Assembly: GCA_037126765.1 (NCBI GenBank)
Contig: JBBCBC010000001.1
Coordinates: forward strand, 35,200,804 to 35,264,803
Source: Stenogyne calaminthoides
Taxonomy: Eukaryota; Streptophyta; Magnoliopsida; Lamiales; Lamiaceae
Reading direction: 5' to 3'
Length of the DNA stretch: 64,000 nt
Position numbers and translations under genes: made by a program. The notes beneath the pieces are model-generated. The model saw nothing but the letters and a program-made list of their open reading frames with translations, was not told the DNA's origin and searched no databases. Of the stretch, positions 10,150 through 20,925 are shown piece by piece; the stretch's first letter is position 1; every line of letters begins with the position of its first letter.

Positions 10150-12036
10150 ACTAAATGCTCTAAGTGGTGAAGTGGAGTTACTACCATGAGGCTTTTTGGG
10201 GAGTTTGAACACCACAAACTCCACATTCTCATAGACTCAGGTAGCACCCTGAGTTTTATACAAAAGGCTACAGCTAAAAGGCTCAAATGCCCTTTGAGTG
10301 ATGTTAAACCCATACTGGTGAAGGTTGCTAATGGGCAAAGATTGGTCAGCTCACAACAAGTGAACCCTTTCACTTGGAACATGCAGGGACATCAATTCAC
10401 CTACCCACTGAGGCTGTTGGAGAATGAGGGTTGTGATCTGATCCTAGGAGGGGATTGATTGAAATTTTGCACACCTATTGAGCTTGACTATGAAAAGATG
10501 ACTTTCACAGTCAGCTTGCTTGGGAAGAGGGTGAAACTACAAGCACTTACTTCATCAGCTGAATGTAAGTTGATTTCTGATGTGGGATTATATCAGATGA
10601 TCCACACAGAAGCCTTTAAGGAAGTTAATGAGATGTACTTAATTACATCAACACCTCCTACCCACACTAAAGATGATCCTGAGTTACATAAGCTACTACT
10701 AGCTTACAAGGATATATTTGAGGAACCAGTGGAATTACCACCAGGGAGGGGGGTGGAACACCAGATTATACTCAAACCAGGGAGCATCCCTAAACAGCAG
10801 TACCCATATGGAACTTTTCACAGCCATAAAGAGGAAATTGAAAAGATTGTAAAGGATTTACTAACTACAAGAGTAATTCAACATAGTAAGAGCCCTTTTG
10901 CTTCACCTGTGATTTTGGTGAAGAAAAAAGATGGCACCTGGAGGCTATGTGTGGATTACAGGTACCTTAAGGAGCTCACAATCAAGCACAACTACCCTAT
11001 TCCTATCATTGATGAGTTACTAGATGAGCTTAAGGGTGCTAAGATCTTTTCAAACATAGATTTGAGATCAGGGTACTTTCAAATCCTAATGAAGGAAGAA
11101 GCATAGGCAATTGACTGCTTTCAGGACCCATAATGGTCATTATGAATTCCTAGTGATGCCATTTGGGTTGTGCAATGCACCTGCTACATTTCAATCACTA
11201 ATGAATCGGTGTTCAGGGGAATCATTTGAGGAAATTTGTGTTGGTCTTTTTGATGACATCCTCATTTACAAAGACCTAAACACAACATTTAATTCACTTG
11301 GAAGCGATCTTACAACTTTTGAGGGCCAATAAGTTGTTTGCTAAGAGAAGCAAATGTAGTTTTGGCCAAACTAGTGTGGAGTATTCGGGCCACATAATTT
11401 CTAAAGATGGAGTTGCCACTGATCCAGGAAAGATTGAGTGTATGGTTCAATGGCCAAAACCACAAACCATTAAACAATTAAGGGGTTTCCTTGGGTTTAA
11501 CAGGTATTATAGGAAATTTGTGAAGGGATATGGTTACATCAACCAAACCACTCACTTTTTACTCAAGAAGGACAATTTCAAATGGAACCCCGAGGCGGAC
11601 CTAGCTTTTGAAGTTGAAGGAAGCCATGGTGAATGTCCCAAACTAGCATTACTGATTTCACAAAGAGATTTGTGGTGGAAACCCGTGCTAGTGGGAAAGG
11701 AATTGAGTTGTACTCATGCAAGAAGGAAAAGCCCATTGCTTACATGATTAAGTCCTTGTGTCCAAGGAATCAAGCACTCTCTGTCTATGAGAGGAGTTTT
11801 TAGGCAAGATTAATGGCCATTGAGAAGTGGAAACACTATTTGCAGGGGCAGAAATTCACTATAAAGACTGACCAACAATCCCTTAAACACCTTCTGGACC
11901 AAAAGGTGGTAACTCCACTACAACAAAGATGGATTACTAAATTGTTGGGCCTTGACTATGAGATTTTGTATAAAAAAGGAGTGAGAACAGTGCAGCTGAT
12001 GCATTATCCAGAAGGGAGAACAGCTGTTCTGCTATA
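10150..12036 (+). pseudogene. pol: Gypsy-2 protease, reverse transcriptase and RNase H (broken)
   Basis: The protease has an intact DSGSTLSFI active site at about 10233 and ends LGGD, followed by TGA where this family has Trp. RT runs open from 10459 to 11106 and includes VILVKKKDGTWRLCVDYRYL. It breaks at 11105 (a GAAGAAGCATAG junction). The palm MPFGLCNAPATFQ and the catalytic FDD (about 11250) follow in another frame, with one T fewer than gypsy-1. The RNase H region (about 11640-12036) is split by several indels, though MAIEKWKHYLQGQKFTIKTD is clear at 11813. Confidence 0.85.
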
Positions 12037-12042
12037 ACTACA

Positions 12043-13500
12043 ATGGTCCCAACCTGGTTGGATCAGGTCCTGCTAAGTTACACTGATGATGGTTACATTG
12101 AGGAAATCATCAAAGCCAAAGGTACTGATCCTAATACTTATTCCCTATTTCAGTTCACTAATGGTATTTTGAGATATAAAAAGAGGCTGGTTGTGGGTAG
12201 CAATAGTGGATTAAGAGATTTAATCCTTTCTGAGATGCACTCCACACCCTATGGAGGGCATTCTGGGGTTACAGGAACTTATCAGAGGCTTAAGAGGATA
12301 TTTTTTTGGCCTAATATGAAAGATGATGTGTTGATGTGGGTCAAGAGGTGTGAAGTATGTGCCAAAAATAAGTCAAGCCCAGGTTTATACCCTGGCCTCC
12401 TACAACCCTTACCCATTCCAGACCAAGCATGGTCACATATCTCTATGGATTTCATAGAGGGGCTTCCTAACTCTTGGGGAAAGAATGTGATATGGGTGAT
12501 AGTGGATTCACTAAATATTCACATTTCATAGCCCTATCACATCCATATACTGCTACTTCTTTAGCTAAGGTGTTTTTGGATGTTATCTATAAGCTGCATG
12601 GGTTACCAGCTAGTATAGTGAGTGACAGGGACAAAATATTTACTACCTGCTTTTGGAAGGAACTATTTAAGTTGGTGGGAACTCAATTACACCTAAGTTC
12701 ATCTTATCACCCCCAATCTGATGGACAGACTGAGAGGGTAAATCAATGTCTGGAGCAGTACTTGAGGTGTTTAGTAAGTGACAACCCTAAGCAAAGGGTT
12801 GAAGTGGCTACCTTTTTGGCGAATCTTGATACAACACAAATTATCATTCAAGTCTCAAGATGACACCTTTTGAGGCTCTCTCACGGGTATACTCCTCTGA
12901 GATTCACTTATGGGCGGTTTGGATTCAACAAATGAGGAGTTCTGAGATCTGTTACTCACGAATGACACATCATCTGACAAAGTCAAGGCTAATCTAATCA
13001 AAAGCCTGAGAATCGCATGAAGGTACAAGCGATGACAAGCATAGACAAGAGGATTTTTTGAGGTAGGAGACCAAGTTTTTCTCAAACTTCAACCCTTTCG
13101 ACCGAAATTCCATTCAATCTGAAAAGAATTTGAAGTTGTCATCAAAATACTTTGGCCCCTACAATCCTCGCAAAGGGTAGGGAGTGTGTCTTACAAGTTA
13201 GATCTACCAATTGGGTCAAAGATTCATCCTGTCTTCCATGTTTCTTTACTCAAGAAACACATAGGGGTTAAGTATGTACCTTCACGGTAGTCTTCCGGAT
13301 GTTGATAGCAACGGCCTCTTGGCGATCCAACCCTACTATGTCGCGAGCGACATCGATACGGAAAGCGGAAAGGATCGGGTTCGTGTCTATTGGGTTACCG
13401 AAGATTTGAAAATCGATTCGTTGGAAGATACCGCCTTTGTTCTGCAAAATTTTCCGTCACTCCATCCATGGGGACAAGGATCTTTCATTGGAGGGAGTAT
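12043..13500 (+). pseudogene. Gypsy-2 integrase and chromodomain-like tail (broken)
   Basis: 12043-12531 gives the zinc-binding HHCC region (HSTPYGGHSG, CEVCAKNK) and the start of the core (MDFIEGLPNSWG). A small deletion near 12505 shifts the frame. 12474-12863 continues with SDRDKIF and SDGQTERVNQ. The spacing between the second catalytic Asp and the Glu is exactly 35 residues, the DD35E arrangement. The C-terminal region 12890-13270 is heavily indel-ridden. The chromodomain-like tail and HPWGQG motif read clearly at 13274-13500. The indel-rich part coincides with a CAG/CTG-poor patch. Confidence 0.82.
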
Positions 13501-14174
13501 TGTTGCGAGACCAGAGAGAAACGTAAAGAGTGGTGAGATGGGAACGAAAGGGGAGTTAAAATCAGGGTTTCCTTTATCAGTGGGAAATAGAGGTTCAGTA
13601 TATATTTATCTGAACGAGGAATCAAGCTCGGGATCCACCGAGCCAAATTATCGAAAGCAAGGAAATCGAGGCTCAGGATACACCTGAGTCAAATTATCTG
13701 AATGAGGAAACTGAGGCTCAGGATCCACCTGAGCCAAATTATCTGAGCGAGGAAACTGAGGCTCAGGATACACCTGAGTCAAATTATCTGAATGAGGAAA
13801 CTGAGGCTCAGGATGCACCTGAGCCAAATTATCTGAGTAGTTTATCTGAATGAGGAAAGGTTTGGGCTTCTCGCAAATGGGCCCAAACATTTAGAATAAT
13901 CTGGAAGATCCATTATCTATTTTAGATTCTGCTTTTAAAATACCTAAGGAATATCCATCGATGTGTGGACCCCACTGTTAGTTACAAATACGGCCTCTGG
14001 CCGATGAATGAGAATATCAGAAAATTTGTATCATTCTCTCTCTTCTAACTACCTCTCTTCCTATCTAATTCTCTCTCTCCCTATTTCTTCAAATCTTCAT
14101 CTTGTTCTTCATCTTGTTCTACCAGCAATTTATATTTTAGCAATATTATTCCAGAAAATCTCAAAAACGTAACA
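13501..14174 (+). repeat. Gypsy-2 3' LTR (674 bp)
   Basis: TGTTGCGAG to AACGTAACA, followed by the AAAAG target copy. The 45-bp repeat is at about 13618-13842. Its first units are corrupted (CTGAG to CGAG or CGAAAG) while the last three are clean. Confidence 0.92.
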
Positions 14175-14260
14175 AAAAGCTACAAAAAGCTACAGCGTAG
14201 TATGGATTTGAATGTGATTCTCTCCAATGGTAACATTCATATCCACACTATAAATGCAAT
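14175..14260 (+). repeat. Copia-A LTR fragment, forward continuation after gypsy-2
   Basis: AAAAG plus CTAC resumes the LTR interrupted at 8225 and runs through the TATA region (CACTATAAATG). It is cut at 14260 by a copia-A LTR in the opposite orientation. Confidence 0.85.
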
Positions 14261-16017
14261 TGTTGGTCCCTATTTTAGTGTCGAAAACCCATTTGCGCGT
14301 GCGGAAGCAAACATGTCATGTGATGCATATAAAAACAGGGGTGAGGGAATGGTCAATACTATTTTTTTTGCATTTTAAACAAATGTGTGTTGTTTTGTTT
14401 ATAATCAAATGCATATGACAAGTATAAACATAAAGCAGTAAAGAACACACGATTTTATAGTGGTTCGGACGAAACCCGCCCTACATCCACTCTTCCCTTT
14501 CGGGGCACCAACTTAACCGACTTAACTGACTGGACTTAGTTTAACGTGTTAGTCCAACACCCAACAGATGTTTACCGAGTTCACACTCAAACGGGACTTA
14601 TCACCCTCACGGGATTGCCTACCCTCCCTTGCGGGATTGCCTACCCTCCCTTGCGGGATTGCTAGATATTTACCGAGTTCACACTCAATCGAGCCCAGAA
14701 ATCAGAAACTAGAATCCCTAGTCTGAAATCTTGTGGTAAAACAAACTTAACCTAACTTTTGGGTTTGGGTAAAGATTTGTTTGGTTTCCAACTAGGTTGA
14801 GATTTTCCCTTACATTTGTTTAGCCTCAATGCTAAGGATGAGAAAATCTCTCTAAGCTTAGGATATGGCATTTGTGCTTAGATCTAGGGTAGAACACTCT
14901 TTTGAATATATGCGTGTATTTCTTGCTCTGTGTTCTATGGTGGGAATGCTAGATGATTTGGCTTCTTAGCTCTGTAGCATTGTTTGCCACATTCTCCACA
15001 CTTCCACACTTTGATAATGAAGGAAGAACTTGTATTTATAGTGCGGATTTGAATGTTACCGTTGGAGAGAATCACATTCAAATCCATACTACGCTGTAGC
15101 TTTTTGCAGCTTTTCCAGTCTTGTCGTCTTCCTCTCATTGGTCCACGTCAAATTGAATCTAATCTGGCTATATTCTTGAGGATCTTCCCGAGTCTCGGGA
15201 TCTTGATTCTCGAGCCTTGAGTTATCCTGAGCTATCCGAGCCTTGAGTTATCCCGAGCTATCGAGCCTTGATTTATCCCCGAGCCTTGAGTTATCTCGAG
15301 CATCCCGAGCCTTCAGTTTATCTCCCGAGCCTTGAGTTATCTAAGCCTTGAGTTATCCCCGAGCCTTCATATTATCGAGCCTTCGAGTTATCCCCGAGCC
15401 TTGGGTTCTTGATAACTTCTTGAGTCTCCGTTTTCTTGATTCAAGAACTTTATACGTCGAGCATCTTGACACTTTTCGAAGCTTCTTTGAGTTCGGCTCT
15501 TCAAATCGGACATCGACCCTCGTCACATTAACTCGAGTATCGATTTCTTCTTTTGCTGATCGATCAGCTCGATTGATCAGATCAACACTTCTTCAGATCA
15601 ACATATCAGGATAACATCAGGTTAGTACATCAGGTTAGCATATCAGTTTATCATATCTGATCTCGATCAGTCTCATTTGCTCCTCTTCATATCTGATCTC
15701 GATCATGTCTGATCTTGATCAGTCTCTTCTGCTCATCTTCTGATCTGCAACCTTCTCTTATGATTTGCTGGCTTTAGCTTTTCTTCACTTCTGATTTTGC
15801 ACAGCTCATCAGTTAACTCTGGAACTCATCTTACTCATCAGATCTCGATCATTCTCATCTGCAGCCTCGTCTGATCTCGATATTCTTCTTCTAATTTCGT
15901 GAGTTCCCCCACAATTTGTTCTCTCGTTCCCCCTTAACTTGTTATCTGTAAATTAACTTGAATAACACAAGTTAATAATGTTTTGGCATAAATTATCAAA
16001 ACTAAAATATCCCAACA
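14261..16017 (-). repeat. Copia-A LTR, reverse orientation (1757 bp)
   Basis: On the minus strand it begins TGTTGGGATATTTTAG at 16017 and ends GGGACCAACA at 14261, giving the full LTR. The internal order is the mirror of 7100-8225: GATC-rich U3 (15540-15890), ~22-bp repeats (15200-15410), CCAAT/ACGT (about 15130-15150) and TATA (about 15035). A CCCTCACGGGATTGCCTACC-type repeat follows (14600-14670). It abuts forward A LTR on the left, so this is one family member in another. Confidence 0.9.
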
Positions 16018-16080
16018 ATTTCCCCCTTTTTGATAATGACACCAAAACATTTAAAATATATGCATTTATACAGAGATCTG
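16018..16080 (-). other. Copia-A 3' internal end with polypurine tract
   Basis: On the minus strand the sequence reads TCAAAAAGGGGGAAAT immediately before the LTR. This is the polypurine tract that primes plus-strand synthesis. It has the same form as the tract at 30104-30116 in B1. Confidence 0.75.
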
Positions 16081-16640
16081 GTTTTAAAAATGGATCAGCT
16101 CAGGCGATCACTTTGAAAATAGTGATCTTTTTTAACTCCCCGCTCTGATACCAATTGATGGTATTAGATCAGAAACAAGTTTAAAAAAATGGATCTGTTC
16201 AGGCGATCACATTTGAAATTAGTGATCTGTTGAACTCCCGCTCTGATACAATTGATGGTATCAGATCAGAAACGAGTTTTAAAAAATGGATCTGTTCAGG
16301 CGATCACATTTGAAATCAATGATCTGTTAAACTCCCGCTCTGATACCAATTGTTGGTCCCAGATCAGAAACGAGTTTTAAAAAATGGATCTGTTCAGGCG
16401 ATCACATTTGAAATCAGTGATCTGTTGAACTCCCGCTCTGATACCAATTGTTGGTATCAGTTCAGAGATGGGTTTTTAAAACTCGTTTCTGATCTGGGAC
16501 CAATAATTTGTATCAGAGCAGGAGTTCAACAGATCACTGATTTCAAATGTGATCGCCTGAACAGATCCATTTTTTAAAAATCGTTTCTGATCTGATACCA
16601 TCAATTGGTATCAGAGCGGGAGTTCAACAGATCACTGATT
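16081..16640. repeat. 98-bp array of primer-binding-site/leader units, 4 direct plus 2 inverted
   Basis: GCTCTGATACCAATTG, the reverse complement of CAATTGGTATCAGAGC (primer site core TGGTATCAGAGC), occurs at 16142, 16240 (one base short), 16337 and 16435, a period of 97-98 bp. Units carry the same leader with a CAGGCGATCACATTTGAAAT motif. Around 16455-16500 the array inverts, and the sense form appears at about 16509 and 16605. Some units also carry GGGACCAACA, the A LTR 3' terminus, next to the primer site. Each unit is therefore an LTR-end/primer-site junction. Confidence 0.85.
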
Positions 16641-16645
16641 TCAAT

Positions 16646-18328
16646 TGTTGGGAAATTTGTATTTAAGTTTTGATGGAAGTTCCAAAACAGGTTGTAATAG
16701 GACCAATGACTAAGAATCGATCGATGACTTAGAATCAGATTAAGATGACCAGCTGAAATGTATAGATAGCTTATGTAAAAGATAGGTCACATATTGAGGG
16801 GGAACTCAATATGTATAGGTCAGGTCGAAATATCAGATGACCAGATAAGGTCAGATGATCAGAAGGCTAAGAACAAATCAGAAGATAAGAAGTCAAGATC
16901 GGTGAAGATGAAGACAATCAAGACTCGGATGAACTCAAGACTCAGATAAACTCAAGACTCGAATTTAACTCAAGACTCGGATAAACTCAAGACTCGGATA
17001 AACCTCAAGACTTCGAGAATAAACTCGAAGACTCGATGATATTTGACATTTGAGGCTCGAGTCACCAAGATCGAAGACTACCGAAAGACCTACATCGGTA
17101 GAAGTCCCAAGATATTGTGCTAAGACAATGCGCATCGAAGACTCTAAAGGTAGATCGACCGCTTATCCGATCAAGTCACCTCACCAAGCGTCAACCAAAA
17201 TGGTACACGGATAAGACGAATATTCTACAAAAGGAATATCAATCGTCTAACGGACAAATTACTGAAGTGCAGCCTCGCGAAGCCAAAGAGAAAGCGACAT
17301 GTGCACAAAAAGAGCTGACAATGCGGGATTCGATGTTGTGGATATAAACGGCGCTAATCATGCCTACGGCCACGCCGATATTCGGAGCACGTCACAATCA
17401 TATCCTACAACCTACCTAATATAGCCCGAAATTCAAATTGCTCTCCAATGGCTCTTTGATTTCGAGGTCTATAAAATGGTATTGCTCTTCAAAGTTGAAG
17501 AACACTGAGAACATACAGGATCGAGCAGACTGAAAAAGAAGCAAAAACTATAGCAGAATTTCCGCTCGAAGAACACCAAATTTGAAGATTATTCTTAAGT
17601 GTTCTTCCCATTGTTCTTAGCAAGAAATCCTATCCTCTAGCATTTGGCTACATAAAAACTAGAATAGATTTCCAGTTGGAACCACAACAAACCTTTACCC
17701 AAACTCAAAGTTAGGTTAAGTTTGTTACCGCAAGATTTCAGACTAGGGATTCTAGTTTCTGATTTCTGAGATCGGTTGAGTGTGAACTCGATAACCATCT
17801 GTTGGGTGTTGGACTAAGACATAAAACTAAGTCCAGTCGGTTAAGTCGGTTAAGTTGGTTAAGTTGGTGCCCCTGTGTTAAGGGAAGAGTGGACGTAAGA
17901 CGGGTTTCGTCTGAACCACTATAAAATCTTGTGTGCATTTACTTGCTCTTTATTGCTTTACACTATTCACACAACTGAGCTTAAAATTGCATACATATTC
18001 TAAGTTAACATCAGTCTGCACCAAGCAACTGATCTGATCAGGTTGACACCTTAGTCAGCTGATTGAAAACTGACTTGAGAATCTGATTTGATAAAACTGG
18101 TTTTTCACACGGGTATTTACAAGCTTCCGCACTATCAGTTAAACTGACAGATATCAAACTGATCTTCCCTCAGGCACTCAGTAAGATTGAACATCAGTCT
18201 AAACTGACTCACTAGCACTCTGATCAGGCAATCTGCAATCACACCTGATCTGCACGAAAAGTTTTCAGAAGTCCATTCACCCCTCCCCTCTAGACTTCTG
18301 CCCTCACAAAACCTGTTCAGGACCTACA
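16646..18328 (+). repeat. B1 5' LTR (1683 bp)
   Basis: TGTTGGGAAATTTG to CAGGACCTACA. It contains a ~22-bp repeat of the type ACTCGGATAAACTCAAG (16920-17035) in U3, a TATA box at 17469-17475 and, at about 17836-17866, GGTTAAGT repeats. The primer site follows two bases after the end. Confidence 0.92.
17469..17475 (+). promoter_or_regulatory. TATA box of B1 5' LTR
   Basis: TATAAAA in the context GGTCTATAAAATGG, conserved at 30932 and, as TATAAAT, at 40251. It sits mid-LTR, as expected for the U3/R boundary. Confidence 0.65.
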
Positions 18329-18330
18329 AG

Positions 18331-18342
18331 TGGTATCAGAGC
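18331..18342 (+). other. B1 primer-binding site (tRNA-iMet)
   Basis: TGGTATCAGAGC, the standard plant copia site complementary to the initiator-Met tRNA 3' end, two bases after the LTR. Confidence 0.9.
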
Positions 18343-18465
18343 AGTGGTTCTACAGACCACTGGCTTTGAGTATCATCGATTCTTGAGGAAGAATCTTTGT
18401 GGTCATTTGAACAGATCTTGAAAAATCGATTTCAAAACTCATTCATTTTTAAAATCACATTCAGC

Positions 18466-20925
18466 ATGGATAATACCTCTGGTATGTATCATGATTTGCC
18501 TAAGTTTTCAATTGATGAGTATGCAGATTGGACAATATACATGTGCAACCATCTGGGATCGATAAGCGGCAAAATGATGGAAGTCATTAAACGAGGACCC
18601 ATCATCATATATCACTACAACCCAGCGGTTGGAGGAGATCCAGATCATGCACCTGGAAGCCTTGTTCGAAAAAGTCCAGCCCTGATGGATGCAGAAGAAA
18701 GAAAGTTGTATAGTCTAGATACAATTGCCAGGCATATAATCATGAAGACGATGGATAAGATCACCAAGGAGAAGATAAAGTATCTCAAAATAGCGAAACA
18801 AATGTGGGATACTCTTGCTGAGATGTGCGAAGGAAATGATCAGATCAAAGACAGCCGATTACAAGCTGAACTGGTGAAGTTCGAGAAGCTCAAGATGTTG
18901 CCAAATGAAACCATCAATGAGCTTGATGGGAGGATCACCATGTCAGTAAACAAGCTATGAGAACTTGGACGAGAGATGTCAGATAAAGACATCAATTATA
19001 AGATCTTGAGATCTCTCACCAAGAAGTAGGACATGAAAGTCACGGTAATTAAGGATTGCCAAGACATTGCCAAGATGAAGCCAAGTAGCTTATTCCTAAG
19101 TCTTAAAGCCCATGAGTTCGATTTAATCGAAAGAGGGCAAGCAGATGAAGACGAGTTGCCTGCTGAAGCCTCAACCTCCACATCTAAATCAGTTGCATTC
19201 AAAGCAACCAGCAGCAGATCAAAGGCCACTGAACCTGTTGGAAACATAATAAGCCAAGTAGAACAGATCGCTCTGCTTACCAGGAAACTTGAAAGATCGA
19301 ACATTCAACTTGGTAAGTATCGCAGATTCTACAGAGACTATCAAGACAACAGAGGAAGAAACATGAGGCCAACTGACAGATCACTAGAAAGGACCAGATC
19401 GGATGACCGAAGGGATCACAGAGATGATCGGTCACATGAGAGAAGAGACAACAGATCTGACAGAAGGAGTTCTGACTACAATCAGAAAGAAAAGTCACCT
19501 GACAGATCCTACAGACGGAGTGACTCACCTGGCAGAGGAAGTTCCGTGGATCGTGGATCATGCTTCAACTACGAGAAACCAGGTCACTACAGCTCCGACT
19601 GCTCAGACCTGACTCCCAGAGAAAGAGAAGAGAAGCGGAACAAAAGAGAGCTACGCTTCAGAGACAGAAAAGTCATGGTAGCTGACACATCAGGAATTGA
19701 TGATTCCTATCTGCCTTCTGAGGATTCTGGCTACTCATCTGTAGAAGATTTCTGTCTGATAAGCAATGCAAATGATTTCTTCGACCATGAAGATCTGATA
19801 TTCTCTTCAGATGATGATGAAATCTGCCTGATGGCCAGGGAGGAAGACCAATCTGAGGTAACCTCCAAACCTTCTGCTTTTTCAATTTCCACACCAGCTA
19901 TTATTAGCACACCTGCTGGAGAGATTGACTTGCAGCTCTACTCTGAGCAATTGCTTGATGATCTCTCTGATGCAGTAGACACTTATACAATAGTGGAAGC
20001 TGAAAATGATAAGCTAAGGATCAGAAATAATCAGCTTGTTAAAGAGAACGCTGTCAGTAAAGCAGCTGAACTGAAATCAGCTGAAACTGCTCAGAAGGTA
20101 ACTGAAGAACTGAAGGTTCTGAAAGTTAAATCTTCTGATCAGGAGAAGCAGATCAAAGATCAGCTAGCAATCAACAAACAGCAAGCTGATGATTTCAAAA
20201 TTCTACAAGCTAAGTTTGATGAGCTATTCCGACTACTTGAGAGTCTTAAATCTACTGAGGATAGTTTGTGCAAGAAAATAGAGGTTTTCACGAAATCATC
20301 AAAAACTGTTCAAGATATGAACACCTATTTTCGAACGTCGACTAACAAGAAGGGAATTGGGTATGAGAACCCTTCTACATCCTCAAAAGCCCCGTTTGGT
20401 TCACTTCAAAAGGGTGTAATCAAACGAGTCTCTCACAAAGATACACAAAAAGCTAAACATGTATCTGATAAGGGAAAGAGGCCTGCTGAGCAAGTAAGGC
20501 AAGTGCCTAATCAGAAAGGGAACAGAAATGGACCTCAACTGATTAAGCATCAGCCGAGGAATCAACAGAAGAACCCAGTTCTTCTGAAGAGATCTCAACC
20601 TGATCAGCAGATTAGGTATCAGAAGAGACAACCTGTAAAAAGGAAATCTAATCTGAGACCCAATCAAGGTCAGCTGCCTAACAAGCAAGCTATAGGTAAA
20701 CTGCAAAGACCATCTATGCCAAGAAGATATGAATCTTTTAATGGTAGCAGTCGTACCTACCCTTATAACCAGAGACCTAGGGCTACTGCACCTGAGGTTA
20801 AAAGAAGACAAAATGTAAAGAAAAATCCCAAGTCTTCTGATTCACTCAAGGCTCACACGAATAATCATACTAATCAGAAAGCATATAAAGAGACGTATGA
20901 TTATGTTGATATGTATGGGAGATAA
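18466..20925 (+). pseudogene. gag: B1 gag, long Sirevirus type, two in-frame stops
   Basis: The start is the ATG at 18466 (MDNTSGMYHDLPKFS), a typical copia gag opening; an upstream in-frame ATG at 18397 is less likely. One frame runs to 20925 with only two interruptions. TGA at 18958 sits where an Arg (CGA) is expected, and TAG at 19027 where this family has Trp. Both are single transitions. An Arg/Ser/Asp-rich linker (about 19340-19560) leads to a CCHC knuckle whose second Cys is Tyr (codon 19570-19572), so zinc binding is doubtful. Beyond it lie an acidic stretch, a coiled coil (about 19990-20290) and a basic Gln/Lys/Arg-rich tail. About 820 codons, long for copia but normal for Sireviruses. 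Confidence 0.85.

Larger units (their letters stand above)
8226..14174 (+). mobile_element. Ty3/gypsy chromovirus-like element, copy 2 (gypsy-2), both LTRs present
   Basis: LTRs are at 8226-8890 and 13501-14174. The target duplication AAAAG is present on both sides (8221-8225, 14175-14179), so this was a real insertion into a copia-A LTR. Domain order is gag, protease, RT, RNase H, integrase, chromodomain-like tail. The internal region is about 4.6 kb, normal for chromoviruses. Coding capacity is lost through stops shared with gypsy-1 and private indels, the latter concentrated in 11590-13660. Confidence 0.93.
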
